Source: Eubacteriaceae bacterium
Lineage (GTDB): Bacteria; Bacillota; Clostridia; Lachnospirales; Lachnospiraceae
Direction: 5' to 3'
DNA length: 64,000 nucleotides
Assembly: GCA_910574015.1 (NCBI GenBank)
Contig: CAJSYQ010000002.1
Span: 62,001 to 126,000 of the forward strand
Position 1 is the stretch's first letter. Each line of letters starts with the position of its first letter. The notes under the pieces are model-generated. The model had not been told where the DNA came from. It was given only the letters and a program-made list of their open reading frames with translations, and did no database searches. Position numbers and translations under genes: made by a program. Positions 55,294 through 64,000 of the stretch are shown here, piece after piece.

Positions 55294-57693
55294 TCATTTC
55301 CCCCAGAACTCCCTCAGCGCCCGCTTCATCCCCTGGCAGTCCACCACATCGTAGGGAAACCACTCTCTGGGAAAAAGCTCCCGGTACTGCCGTTGGAGAA
55401 ACCGCTCATCTAAAAGCAGGATGGCGCCTCTGTCCTCCGCCGTGCGGATCACCCGTCCTCCCGCCTGGAACACCTTATTCACTCCGGGGAATAGATAGGC
55501 ATAATCAAAGCCCTTTCCATTCCTCTCATCGTAATACTGCCGGAACAGCTCCCTTTCATGGCAGACCATGGGCAGGCCGGTCCCGACAATGACGGCGCCG
55601 ATGAGCCGATCCTCCTTCAGGTCAATTCCCTCACTGAAAATACCGCCCATAACACAGCAACCGATGACACTGTTCTCCGTCCGCCTGTCAAAGGCCTCCA
55701 GAAATTCTTCCTTCTCCTTCTCCCTCATATCACTGCTCTGCACAAGCAGCCGCTGCCCCTCTCCCGGTTCCAGCCGCGCCACGATCTGCTCCATAAAAGA
55801 ATAAGACGGAAAAAACACCAGATAATTCCCCTCTTTTGCCCCCACAAACTCCCGGATGTATTCTGCGATGCGTCCATATTCCTCCGGTCCCCGCCGGGTA
55901 TACTTACTGGTGACGTCCCTGGCAATCAGAATCTTTCTCTGTTCCGTGAGAAAGGACGACCGGGCATAGACTGCGCTGTCCTCCCCCGCTCCGGTGAGCT
56001 GCTCCTTATAATAGCGGATGGGCAGCAGCGTGGCGGAAAACAGAACCGCCGCACGCCCCCGCTCCATCACCTCTTTTAACTGCGCCGACGGATCCATGCA
56101 CTGGAGCTTCACACGGAAATTCCCCTCCCCGTCATAGTCCGTATAGATCCGGTATTTTTCGTCCAGGCAGTCCAGCACTGCGGAAAACCTCCGAATATCA
56201 AAATAGAACTGCAGCATGGTCTCCCGCTCGGGCAGAGCCGGATAGTTTTTGGCAAACAGTTCATAATCCGCGATTATCCGCAGTATCTGGAACTGAAAGG
56301 AGCCCACATCCTGCAGTACTTCAAACTCATCGCATTCGTGTTTCCAGCCCAGCATACACCGGTTCGCCGCCTCCAGGGATTTTTCAAATTTTCGGAGATC
56401 ATACTGCACCTCCGGGCGCTTTTCATGCTTTTGTACCGACTTTATGATCCTCTTAACCGCCAGGAAATCCTCCTTCACCAGGCTGGCGCTGTACATCTCC
56501 CGGCCGCGCTCTACCAGATTATGCGCCTCGTCCACCAGGAAGGTCATATTCCCCTTTTTCTCAGCGGCGAAGAAACGTCTTAGATAAACATTGGGATCAA
56601 AAGCATAATTGTAGTCACAGATCACGGCATCCGCATACAGCGCCGCATCCAGTCCCATTTCAAAGGGACAGACCCGATGCTTCGCGGCATAGGAAAGTAT
56701 GATCTCCCTGCTGAGCCGCTCCTCGCTTACCAGCATATCATATACTGCCTCATTCACCCTGTCGTAATGTCCCGCCGCCCTCTCACAGTCTCCCGGATTG
56801 CATGACACCCTGTCAAGAACACACATCTTTTCCTTCGCCGTGATGGTGATGGGTTTGAAGGTGAGCCTCTGTGCACACAGAAGATCAAAACACTCCTCTG
56901 CCACCGTCCGGGTAATGGTTTTTGCCGTCAGGTAAAAGATCCGGTCGCTGAGTCCCTCCCCCATTGCCTTCAATGCCGGAAACACCGTTGTGATCGTCTT
57001 TCCCACACCGGTGGGCGCCTCGATGAAAAGCCTCTTCTTATCCTCGATCGTATGGTAGACCACCGCTGCCAGCTCCCGCTGTCCGGCCCGGTAAGTGAAT
57101 GGAAATACCAGTTCCCGGATAGAGGCATCTCTCTTTCTCTTCCAGTCATACTCATATACTGCCCACTTCTCATAGCGGCCGATCAGGTCATGAAACCATT
57201 CCGTCAGCTCTTCCCGGTGAAAGGTCTCGCAGAATCTCCGGATCCCTTCTGTCTCCATATTGCAGTAAGTAACCTGTACTTCCAGCTCGGAAAGTTCTTC
57301 TTCCTCTGCCACCATAAAGGCATAGCACATCGCCTGGGCCTTGTGGACAAAGACCGGTTCCTTCAGCTCCCCGATATCCATATAGACACCCTTGATCTCA
57401 TCGATCATGACACGATCTTTCTCCCGGAAGATCCCGTCCGCACGCCCCTCGATCTTCAATAAAAATTCTGACCCGTACTCCCGGCTTCTCATTTCCTGCA
57501 TGGCAAAAAGGGAGACCTCCGGCTCATAGCCGGGTCCCATACTCCTCTGGATCTTTTTGTGTATCTTATTTCCCATCTGCATCGCTTCCGTATTGGGGGC
57601 ACCTGAACCGGCAGATACGATATCCCCCTCCCGGAAAATGAACTCCACCAGATTCCGCACCGATATCTTGACGATTTCTCTCTCTTCACTCAT
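55294..57693 (-). CDS. PD-(D/E)XK nuclease fused to an XPD/DinG-type helicase
   Basis: A 799-residue fusion. An N-terminal RecB/Cas4-like nuclease (~1-170) has GRADGIF and IDEIKGVY as the Asp and Glu-x-Lys of the active site. The helicase part has Walker A EAPTGVGKTITT, four Cys of an Fe-S cluster (CVLDR, SCNPGDC and VCPFE), the DEAH box VDEAHN and C-terminal motif VFQAGGRVIRT. It probably repairs or resects DNA. The start at 57693 is set by homology; there is no clear ribosome site, but TATACT lies just upstream. Confidence 0.88.
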   Translation of the reverse strand: MSEEREIVKISVRNLVEFIFREGDIVSAGSGAPNTEAMQMGNKIHKKIQRSMGPGYEPEVSLFAMQEMRSREYGSEFLLKIEGRADGIFREKDRVMIDEIKGVYMDIGELKEPVFVHKAQAMCYAFMVAEEEELSELEVQVTYCNMETEGIRRFCETFHREELTEWFHDLIGRYEKWAVYEYDWKRKRDASIRELVFPFTYRAGQRELAAVVYHTIEDKKRLFIEAPTGVGKTITTVFPALKAMGEGLSDRIFYLTAKTITRTVAEECFDLLCAQRLTFKPITITAKEKMCVLDRVSCNPGDCERAAGHYDRVNEAVYDMLVSEERLSREIILSYAAKHRVCPFEMGLDAALYADAVICDYNYAFDPNVYLRRFFAAEKKGNMTFLVDEAHNLVERGREMYSASLVKEDFLAVKRIIKSVQKHEKRPEVQYDLRKFEKSLEAANRCMLGWKHECDEFEVLQDVGSFQFQILRIIADYELFAKNYPALPERETMLQFYFDIRRFSAVLDCLDEKYRIYTDYDGEGNFRVKLQCMDPSAQLKEVMERGRAAVLFSATLLPIRYYKEQLTGAGEDSAVYARSSFLTEQRKILIARDVTSKYTRRGPEEYGRIAEYIREFVGAKEGNYLVFFPSYSFMEQIVARLEPGEGQRLLVQSSDMREKEKEEFLEAFDRRTENSVIGCCVMGGIFSEGIDLKEDRLIGAVIVGTGLPMVCHERELFRQYYDERNGKGFDYAYLFPGVNKVFQAGGRVIRTAEDRGAILLLDERFLQRQYRELFPREWFPYDVVDCQGMKRALREFWGK

Positions 57694-57808
57694 AATCAAT
57701 AGTATAAAACAAGAAAAAATTTCCTGCAACACTTTCTGGTGGATTACAGTCTAATATATGTCGACAATATTACTATTTGCAAGGCCCATGCGCGATAGGG
57801 AGGTTACC

Positions 57809-58315
57809 ATGACAAATAACGAATGGATGCTGGTGAGCATGGCGAAAAAAGGGGACGCCCACGCCTTTGCCAGATTATATGAAACTTATTACAGCGACCT
57901 GTACCGTTTTGCCGTATGTCTGATGAAAAGTACTGCTGCCGCCGAAGATGCCGTGAGCTCCGCCGTCCTAAAAGCATATGAAAATCTGCCGGGGCTCCGG
58001 AAAAACGATTCCTTTCGGAGCTGGCTGTTTCAGATTACCGCAAACGAATGCCGGAGCATGCAGAAAAACCAGTCGGTATATCTGGAGGATGCGGATTGGT
58101 CTGAGCCCGGCGCCCTGGAGTCTGGATATGAAGCCTCAGAGGTGGAAGAAATTCTTTCCCTGCTGACGGAGGAAGAGCGGCTGATCATTACCCTGTCTGT
58201 ATTTGCAGGCTACAGCAGCCGGGAGATCGCCGGGGTAGTACATAAGCGGGAGGGAAGTGTCCGGTCCATTAAGAGCCGTGCCTTCGCCAGGCTCCGGAAT
58301 ACAATAATAAAATAA
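57809..58315 (+). CDS. ECF-type RNA polymerase sigma factor
   Basis: A 168-residue sigma factor. Region 2 is FARLYETYYSDLYRFAVCL and AAEDAVSSAVLKAYENL, and region 4 is GYSSREIAGVVHKREGSVRS. GGGAGGT lies four nt before the ATG. It is 19 nt upstream of its likely anti-sigma partner. A TGCAAC ... GTCTAA pair ahead of it resembles an ECF promoter, with poor spacing. Confidence 0.9.
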   Translation: MTNNEWMLVSMAKKGDAHAFARLYETYYSDLYRFAVCLMKSTAAAEDAVSSAVLKAYENLPGLRKNDSFRSWLFQITANECRSMQKNQSVYLEDADWSEPGALESGYEASEVEEILSLLTEEERLIITLSVFAGYSSREIAGVVHKREGSVRSIKSRAFARLRNTIIK

Positions 58316-58334
58316 TTAGAAAGGAAGGATCAAT

Positions 58335-60332
58335 ATGGACAATCAGGAAATTCGTGATGAAATACGAAAAAGATCAATGGACATCCCGGTACCGGATTCC
58401 CTGCATCCGGATCAGATAGAAAAGAAACTGGAAAACACAAAACAGCGCCGGCCTTCTGCAGCGAAAAGACTGCGGTTCGGTGTGGCGGCCGCCGCCAGTA
58501 TCGCCGTGATCTGTGCCGCCGGCGTCGGACTCCGTCCGATACTCTGGGGAGAGAACCACGATGGAAGTAGTACGGATTCCACCGTTGAACAGACAACAAT
58601 TGCGGGAGAAAAGGATCATGCGGACACCACCTACGAGGAAATTTACGATGCCATTCATTCGTTTCAGAAGAAAAATCAGCGCCAAAAGGAAGCCTCCCTT
58701 GACATCGCTTCAGAAGTCATCCCGGAAACAAGTGTAAACGATGCAGAATCTGACACGATGATGGAACATAGCTCAGAAACCAAGAAATCCATCCTGATGG
58801 GCAGCGCAGACAGCGCCTCTTCCTCCAGGAAGGGCGACTATTCGGAAACAGACACACAGGTAGCAGGTATTATGGAGGGGGATATTGTAAAGACAGACGG
58901 CACACATATTTTTACGATAAAGGACAGCACTGCCGGCTGCACGGTGACCATCTATGAGGCCCGGGGCAGCAGAGTGGATGAGCAGTCGCATTTTACTATC
59001 TCCCAGGCAGACTGCAGGGAAATGTATATCCAGGGCAGTACGCTGATCCTGACAGGAAATCTGTGGGATACCGATGGGCCCGTCAGATCAGGGACGGATG
59101 AGCCGGAGCTCTTGGAACCATATGATTCGGCATCGAAAAGTCATATTACCCTATATGATTTCAGCGACCCCGCCGCGCCAAAAGCGATCCGGCAGCTGAG
59201 TCAGAGCGGTGCCTATAACACCTCCCGCATCAGCGACGGATATCTGTACACTTTTACAAACTACAATATCCAGGCTGCCGAAGACTATTCAAAGGATGAG
59301 CGGGAGAAATTTATACCAGAATTGAACGGCGTGATCATGAAATCAGAGGACATCCGCCTGCCCGACCGGAATGGGGCGGATTCCTACATGGTTATGACCT
59401 CACTGAAGCTCAGTGACAATGGAAAATTTACAGATTCCAAAGCAGTACTTGGCAGCTTTGACACACACTACATGAACCAGGATCATATTTATGCGGTCAG
59501 CCGGAATTACCAGGATAACGGGGACGTCCGGTCTACCATTCTGAAATACACCTATGACAAGGGTAGATTTTTCTTTCACAGCAGTGCTGCCATCCGCGGC
59601 GCCATCCGGAACTCCTATTACATGCATGAGTACAGGGACAGCTTTGTATTCGTCTACACCCGGACCTCCGGGCGCGACACAAACGGACTCTGTGTTATGG
59701 ATCAGGATCTGAAGCTCACCGGTGAGATATCGGATCTCGGGGTCAATGAAACAATCTATGCCTCCTACTTTATAGAAAATATGGCGTACTTTGTCACCTA
59801 CCGCAATACCGATCCCGTCTTCGCCGTAGATATCAGCGATCCAAAAAAACCGGTTCTAAAATCTGAACTAAAGCTGCCTGGGTTCTCCTCCTATCTTCAC
59901 TCTTTTGGTGATGATATGCTGATCGGAATCGGACAGGGAAGTAAATCCTCCGGCGGATCTGTTTCCTCAGCGGACCGGGTGAAGCTCTCCCTGTTTTCCA
60001 TAGACAGCGACTACAGGCTCCGGGAAATAGATAAGCTCCTGGCGGCACCGGATACGGAGAGCTGTGCGGATACCAATCACAAGTCTGTATTTGTAGATGA
60101 GGAACGCGGTCTCATCGGCCTTGGCGTTGTAGATTACAGGAACTCCGAATCTGCCTACCATGTGTACCGGTGTAAGAAAGGGAAACTCAAGAAGGTTCTT
60201 TCCGTTTCCCTTTCCAAGTCATTCGACATTTACAATGTCCGTGGACTCCGGATCGGAAAATATTTTTATGTTGTAGATACTCTGGGTGGGATAGAGGTTT
60301 ATCACATAGATACGTGGAAAAAGGTGAAATAG
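58335..60332 (+). CDS. Membrane beta-propeller protein, probable anti-sigma partner
   Basis: A 665-residue protein. The first ~45 residues are cytoplasmic and charged, one helix (~48-68) crosses the membrane, and a Ser/Thr/Glu-rich spacer leads to a ~490-residue extracellular beta-propeller (PF09826 type). Propeller segments include TQVAGIMEGDIVKTDGTHI, KSHITLYDFSDP and FAVDISDPKKPVLKSEL. Position and topology suggest that the propeller senses an external signal and the N-terminus holds the sigma factor. That is inference. Confidence 0.85.
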   Translation: MDNQEIRDEIRKRSMDIPVPDSLHPDQIEKKLENTKQRRPSAAKRLRFGVAAAASIAVICAAGVGLRPILWGENHDGSSTDSTVEQTTIAGEKDHADTTYEEIYDAIHSFQKKNQRQKEASLDIASEVIPETSVNDAESDTMMEHSSETKKSILMGSADSASSSRKGDYSETDTQVAGIMEGDIVKTDGTHIFTIKDSTAGCTVTIYEARGSRVDEQSHFTISQADCREMYIQGSTLILTGNLWDTDGPVRSGTDEPELLEPYDSASKSHITLYDFSDPAAPKAIRQLSQSGAYNTSRISDGYLYTFTNYNIQAAEDYSKDEREKFIPELNGVIMKSEDIRLPDRNGADSYMVMTSLKLSDNGKFTDSKAVLGSFDTHYMNQDHIYAVSRNYQDNGDVRSTILKYTYDKGRFFFHSSAAIRGAIRNSYYMHEYRDSFVFVYTRTSGRDTNGLCVMDQDLKLTGEISDLGVNETIYASYFIENMAYFVTYRNTDPVFAVDISDPKKPVLKSELKLPGFSSYLHSFGDDMLIGIGQGSKSSGGSVSSADRVKLSLFSIDSDYRLREIDKLLAAPDTESCADTNHKSVFVDEERGLIGLGVVDYRNSESAYHVYRCKKGKLKKVLSVSLSKSFDIYNVRGLRIGKYFYVVDTLGGIEVYHIDTWKKVK

Positions 60333-60395
60333 TTGCATTTCTTCCCCAAACATGATACAGTTGTTGTATCATTAACCGCAATAGGAGGAAGTAAC

Positions 60396-60776
60396 ATGGC
60401 TGATATTGATTATAGCGCTCTGGAAGATGCCGTTATCACCCTGGAATCAGAAGAGGGCGAAAGCATGGAATGCCGGCTGGTCTGTATCTTTGAGTACAAC
60501 GAAGAGGATTATGCCGCTTTCACGGAAATTGATAACGATGAAAACGAAGTATATCTGTTTTCGGTCAAGGCAAAACAGAACAAGAAGGAAACAGAATTTG
60601 AATTCAATATCATTGAAGATGAGGATCTTCTGGACGAACTGATCGAAGTGCTTCAGCAGATTACCGATGACGAATTTGGCGATGAGGACGACGTTATCAT
60701 TGATGAGGAGCCAGACGAGGACGACGGAGACGACGACAGTAAATGGGATGAATTTATTACTAAGAAGCTGCACTGA
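60396..60776 (+). CDS. DUF1292 protein
   Basis: A 126-residue acidic protein. The N-terminal ~85 residues are the DUF1292 domain (ITLESEEGESMECRLVCIFE, YAAFTEIDNDENEVYLF), and the tail is almost wholly Asp/Glu. GGAGG lies seven nt upstream of the ATG. Function unknown; the family is common in Firmicutes. It is 63 nt after the propeller gene and may be co-transcribed. Confidence 0.88.
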   Translation: MADIDYSALEDAVITLESEEGESMECRLVCIFEYNEEDYAAFTEIDNDENEVYLFSVKAKQNKKETEFEFNIIEDEDLLDELIEVLQQITDDEFGDEDDVIIDEEPDEDDGDDDSKWDEFITKKLH

Positions 60777-60804
60777 GAAGTATCCGGCAGGCAGCCCGTT
60801 CTCC

Positions 60805-60854
60805 AATTGAGCAGGTGGAATTTCTATTATCCTGGAAATTCTACCTGCTCAATT
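60805..60854. repeat. 20-base inverted repeat between convergent genes
   Basis: AATTGAGCAGGTGGAATTTC and GAAATTCTACCTGCTCAATT (one wobble pair) enclose a ten-base loop. Neither flank has a U-tract, so it is not a standard terminator, though it may serve as one for both convergent genes. Confidence 0.6.
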
Positions 60855-60867
60855 ACATTTGCCGGTT

Positions 60868-61059
60868 CTATTTCCTCTTCCCGGCACCAATCCCGCAGTG
60901 CATACAGTCACCATTGCAGTTATCATTTGTTTCACATTCCTCGTTAGACTCCCCGCCATCTGAATCCTGCTCATGATTCCTATGATAGGACACATAGGTA
61001 AGCAGAAATAAGGCGGCAGCCACAACGACTATCACCAGTATAATTTGAATGATAGGCAC
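60868..61059 (-). CDS. Small Cys-rich membrane protein
   Basis: A 63-residue protein: one N-terminal helix (IIQIILVIVVVAAALFLLTY) and an acidic tail with a Cys cluster (CETNDNCNGDCMHCG). It recalls small FeoB-associated Cys-rich proteins, but no feo gene is near. I chose the GTG at 61059 because AAAGGAG is eight nt upstream. It is 13 nt behind the frameshifted helicase. Confidence 0.6.
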   Translation of the reverse strand: MPIIQIILVIVVVAAALFLLTYVSYHRNHEQDSDGGESNEECETNDNCNGDCMHCGIGAGKRK

Positions 61060-61072
61060 GATCGTCACTCCT

Positions 61073-62945
61073 TTACTCTGTTATCTGTTTTTTTAGTTCC
61101 GGGCTGATCTCATATAAGAAACGTGATATCTCGGCCTCCTTCTGAAAGCGCTCCCGGACAAATGACAGGTGCAGATGTTCCTTCGCCCTTGTCATGGCCA
61201 CATAGAGCATCCGCCTCTCCTCTTCTATGTCATCCGACTGCACCGCTTTCCGATATGGACTCACACCCTCATTCATTGTAGGAATAAAAACGGCGCGGTA
61301 TTCCAGACCTTTGGCCCCATGCATGGTCATCAGACTCACGCCCTCCCTGCGCTCTGCCGTCTCCCTCTGTTCCCTGCGCAGCTGTTCCAGCGTCTCCCCG
61401 TAGCTTTCCACAAAGGCAAGCCACTCCGGCAGGCTTTTACATTCCCTCGCCGTCTCCTGGATCTCCTCCAGAACCTCATACCAGTCGTCCGCGCTGACAT
61501 TCCGCTCTTCGGCATACTGCACAAGAAATTCATCATACCCGATCCCCTTGCGGATGTAATGCAGGGCAGAATAAGGGGACATAGTCCGAAGGGCGCGGAG
61601 TTCATTTTCAAAATCATCCACCCGCTCCAGCATCCACATCTGGTTTCTGCGGATATAGTACCCCTTTAAGCCCCCAAAGGTAACCTCCCTTGTGTCAAAG
61701 GCAGCACGGCTGAGATACCGCACCGGCCGGTTGCATATCTTGAGAAATTTCTCCCGGCTCCGGTCCCCCAGCGCAAGCTCCACATAGCAGACCAGATCCT
61801 TAGCCAGCCAGGTGTCAAACATATTGGGAATGCTTTCCTTCATGGTAAAGGGAATCCCATGCTCCATGAGCTTCCCCGCCAGCATCCGCATCTGTAGATT
61901 GGTGCGGAAGAGAACTGCCATATCATTATATTCCAGTCCCTCTTTCCGGTATCTTCCCATCTGCTGCACAATGCTCTCCATCTCAGAGGAAAGATTCCGG
62001 CAGCGGCTGATGTGCACTCCCTCTCTCCGTCCCATATGAGACCGGAGCTCCTTGGCGAACCGTCTCTTATTATGGAGGATCAGCTTTCCCGCCGCCCTAA
62101 GTATCTCCTGGGAACAGCGGTAATTGACATCCAGTGTCACACGCTCCGATCCAGCATAGCTTTTCGGAAAGGACAGCATAATATCCGGTCTGGCTCCCCG
62201 GAATCCATAGATGGACTGATCGTCGTCCCCCACAATAAAAATATTATCCTGGGGACTGGCAAGCATCCGAATATTTTCATACTGAAGCCGGTTGATATCC
62301 TGGAATTCATCAATGAGAATATAGCGGAACAAATCCTGCCATCTCGCCCGGATATCCGGTCTCGCTGTCAGAAGCTGGTACGTATACACTACCATATCGT
62401 CAAAATCCAATGCCCTGTGACGCTGCAGCCGTTCCTGATATCCCCTGTAGATATCGCGGAACACCTGCTCTGGACAATTGGCAGAGTAATAACAGTCAAT
62501 ATCGATCCCATCGCCTTTTACCTTACTGATTTCCTTCTCGATATCCTCCAGAAACTCCCGGCGGTCTTCCACATCAAATGCTGTCTCCTGCAGGGCTTCT
62601 TCCAGAAAACGATATTTTAAGGCCGGCGTCACAATATCCTTCGCCTCATAGTGGTATGCCGCCCGGAGGATCTGGAAAAACACGGAGTGAAAAGTTCCGA
62701 ACCTCACCCGGTACTGCCGCCCCTCCGTAATCTGTTCAAAGCGTTCCTGCATTTCCAAAGCCGCCGCTTTGGAAAAGGTCACCACCAGGATCTCCTCCGG
62801 CGCCACGCCATGTTCTTCAATCAGATATTTGACCCGGTTTGTTATGACAAAGGTTTTACCCGGAGCCCGGGCCTGCAAGGCACATAAACGGCCCCCTGAA
62901 ATGCCTGATCGCCTGATTCTGCGCCTGATCAAACTGTGTGTTCAT
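61073..62945 (-). pseudogene. UvrD/PcrA-family helicase with a frameshift in Walker A
   Basis: The true start is the ATG at 62945 (AAGGAGGGG upstream), giving MNTQFDQAQNQAIRHFRG and LAGPGSG before a TAA at 62856-62858. Shifting by one base in the GGG at 62859-62861 restores GKTFVITNRV and the rest of a ~620-residue superfamily 1 helicase (VTFSKAAALEM, LIDEFQDINRLQ, GDDDQSIYGFRGA, TMHGAKGLE, VAMTRAKEHLHL). One extra G thus breaks the GSGKT motif. It could be a real lesion or an assembly error. An in-frame start at 62932 would give a protein without a proper Walker A. Confidence 0.85.
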
Positions 62946-62992
62946 AGGATTCCCCTCCTTTTATCTAGAAGAAAACAGTTGGACGCTCTCTG

Positions 62993-64000
62993 TCATCCCT
63001 CGTCGGGCTGTACCTTCGAAAGCATCTCGATTCCCTTTTTGATCCGCACAAGGGATTCCTCCCTGCCCAGGATCTCCATGATCTCATAGGCTCCGCCTGG
63101 CGTCATCTGTCTGCCGGACACAGCTGTACGCAGAGGCCAGAGAGCCTGGCCATTCTTACAGCCCTTCTCTGCCACATACTCTTTTGCTACTCTCTCAATC
63201 TCCGGGATGGAAAAATCATCCAGTACCTCCAGCCGCGGAAGAAGTTCCTTTAATGCCTCCAGGGAATTTTCAGAGTTCGTCTTCATCTTCTTATGGGTGT
63301 ACATGGCGGTATCATATTCCGGCAGTTCTTCAAAGAAATCAATCTTCTCTGGGATATCTGGAAATACCTCGATCCGGGTCTGAACCAGATCGGCGATCTT
63401 GCGAAGATCCAGCTCCTTTGTGATAACCCTTCGGATCTCTGGAAGAGCATACTCATAATACCGCTCTGGATCCATTGCCTTAATATACTCCCCGTTCATC
63501 CAGCGGAGCTTCACGATGTCAAACACTGCCGGCGACTTATTGATCCGTCTATAGTCGAAGGCTTCCGTCAGCTCTCTCAGACTGTAGATCTCCTTGTCCT
63601 CCGCCGGGCTCCAGCCAAGCAGCGCCACATAATTTACCACAGCCTCCGGCAGGAAACCCAGCTCCATAAGGTCCTCAAAGGAGGCATCTCCCCGGCGCTT
63701 TGACAGCTTTTTATGATTCTCATCCGTGATGACCGGACAGTGGACATAGACCGGGATCTCCCAGCCAAATGCCTCGTAAAGCCGGTTGTATTTCGGCGCA
63801 GACGAAAGATACTCATTGCCTCGTACCACATGGGTGATCCCCATCAGATGATCGTCGATGACATTGGCGAAATTATAGGTGGGATATCCGTCTGATTTGA
63901 TCAGGATCATATCATCCAGTTCGGCATTGGGAGCAGCTATCCTTCCGTAGATGACATCATCAAACGCCGTCTCCCCTTCTGACGGATTATTCTGGCGGAT
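62993..64000 (-). CDS. gltX: Glutamyl-tRNA synthetase (C-terminal part, runs off right edge)
   Basis: The frame is open to the right edge, so the first part of this class Ic synthetase is missing. The visible 335 residues hold [20 protein letters not shown], the KMSKS loop as [10 protein letters not shown], and the helical anticodon-binding domain. It charges tRNA-Glu (and often tRNA-Gln in this group). The family start lies beyond position 64000. The UvrD-type gene lies 47 nt downstream on the same strand. Confidence 0.95.
   Translation of the reverse strand: MRQNNPSEGETAFDDVIYGRIAAPNAELDDMILIKSDGYPTYNFANVIDDHLMGITHVVRGNEYLSSAPKYNRLYEAFGWEIPVYVHCPVITDENHKKLSKRRGDASFEDLMELGFLPEAVVNYVALLGWSPAEDKEIYSLRELTEAFDYRRINKSPAVFDIVKLRWMNGEYIKAMDPERYYEYALPEIRRVITKELDLRKIADLVQTRIEVFPDIPEKIDFFEELPEYDTAMYTHKKMKTNSENSLEALKELLPRLEVLDDFSIPEIERVAKEYVAEKGCKNGQALWPLRTAVSGRQMTPGGAYEIMEILGREESLVRIKKGIEMLSKVQPDEG

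Overview
The window looks like chromosome from a Gram-positive gut-type Clostridia, most likely a Lachnospiraceae (Clostridium XIVa) species. Grounds: moderate GC, strong AGGAGG ribosome sites, sigma-A promoters with 17-nt spacers, a T-box leader, a Firmicutes-type LexA box and Pho box, Lys-rich Big_2 surface proteins, a secreted GH127 enzyme, and many small membrane and regulatory genes. Genus cannot be fixed from the sequence alone. Most genes lie on the minus strand. Two genes run off the edges: a PocR-domain protein on the left and gltX on the right.

Layout. 1-4 kb: PocR-domain sensor, double-receiver response regulator and valS. 4.2-15.3 kb: carbohydrate block with a 1673-residue secreted GH127 (beta-L-arabinofuranosidase-type) protein, a divergent AraC regulator, a PTS-EIIC permease fused to an EAL (c-di-GMP phosphodiesterase) domain, an FGGY sugar kinase and galE. 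15.3-19.4 kb: membrane protein, yajC, tgt and a secreted FN3 protein. 19.5-26.3 kb: GNAT gene, tRNA-Trp with its own promoter and terminator, a MerR C-terminal remnant, an ECF sigma operon, a chemoreceptor paired with an ABC-type solute-binding lipoprotein, and a SEC-C protein. 26.3-39.4 kb: metabolic and repair genes: aroK-metF-pta, a Na/Pi cotransporter behind a Pho box, aminotransferase, NlpC/P60 protein, thiD, mntP, dus, an SOS-controlled radical-SAM repair pair, and an FAD oxidoreductase.

39.4-46.9 kb is an accessory patch that is visibly more AT-rich in places. It holds a decayed two-component system, an intact DUF3788 gene followed by a broken copy, a small promoter-driven ORF, and a complete T-box leader with no obvious gene behind it. 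It also holds a working antimicrobial-peptide-type module (FtsX permease, ATPase, OmpR-type regulator, histidine kinase). 47-64 kb: clpX, htrA, an 84-bp tandem repeat, an undecaprenyl-phosphate sugar transferase, and a three-gene DUF262 / DUF3696-ATPase / unknown operon that looks like a phage-defence cassette. Then come a nuclease-XPD helicase, an ECF sigma factor with a beta-propeller anti-sigma-like partner, a DUF1292 protein, a UvrD-type helicase frameshifted inside its Walker A motif, and gltX.

Best candidates for something undescribed: the DUF262/DUF3696/unknown operon, the radical-SAM pair with two LexA boxes on its promoter, the EIIC-EAL fusion in an arabinoside-type block, and the orphan T-box.
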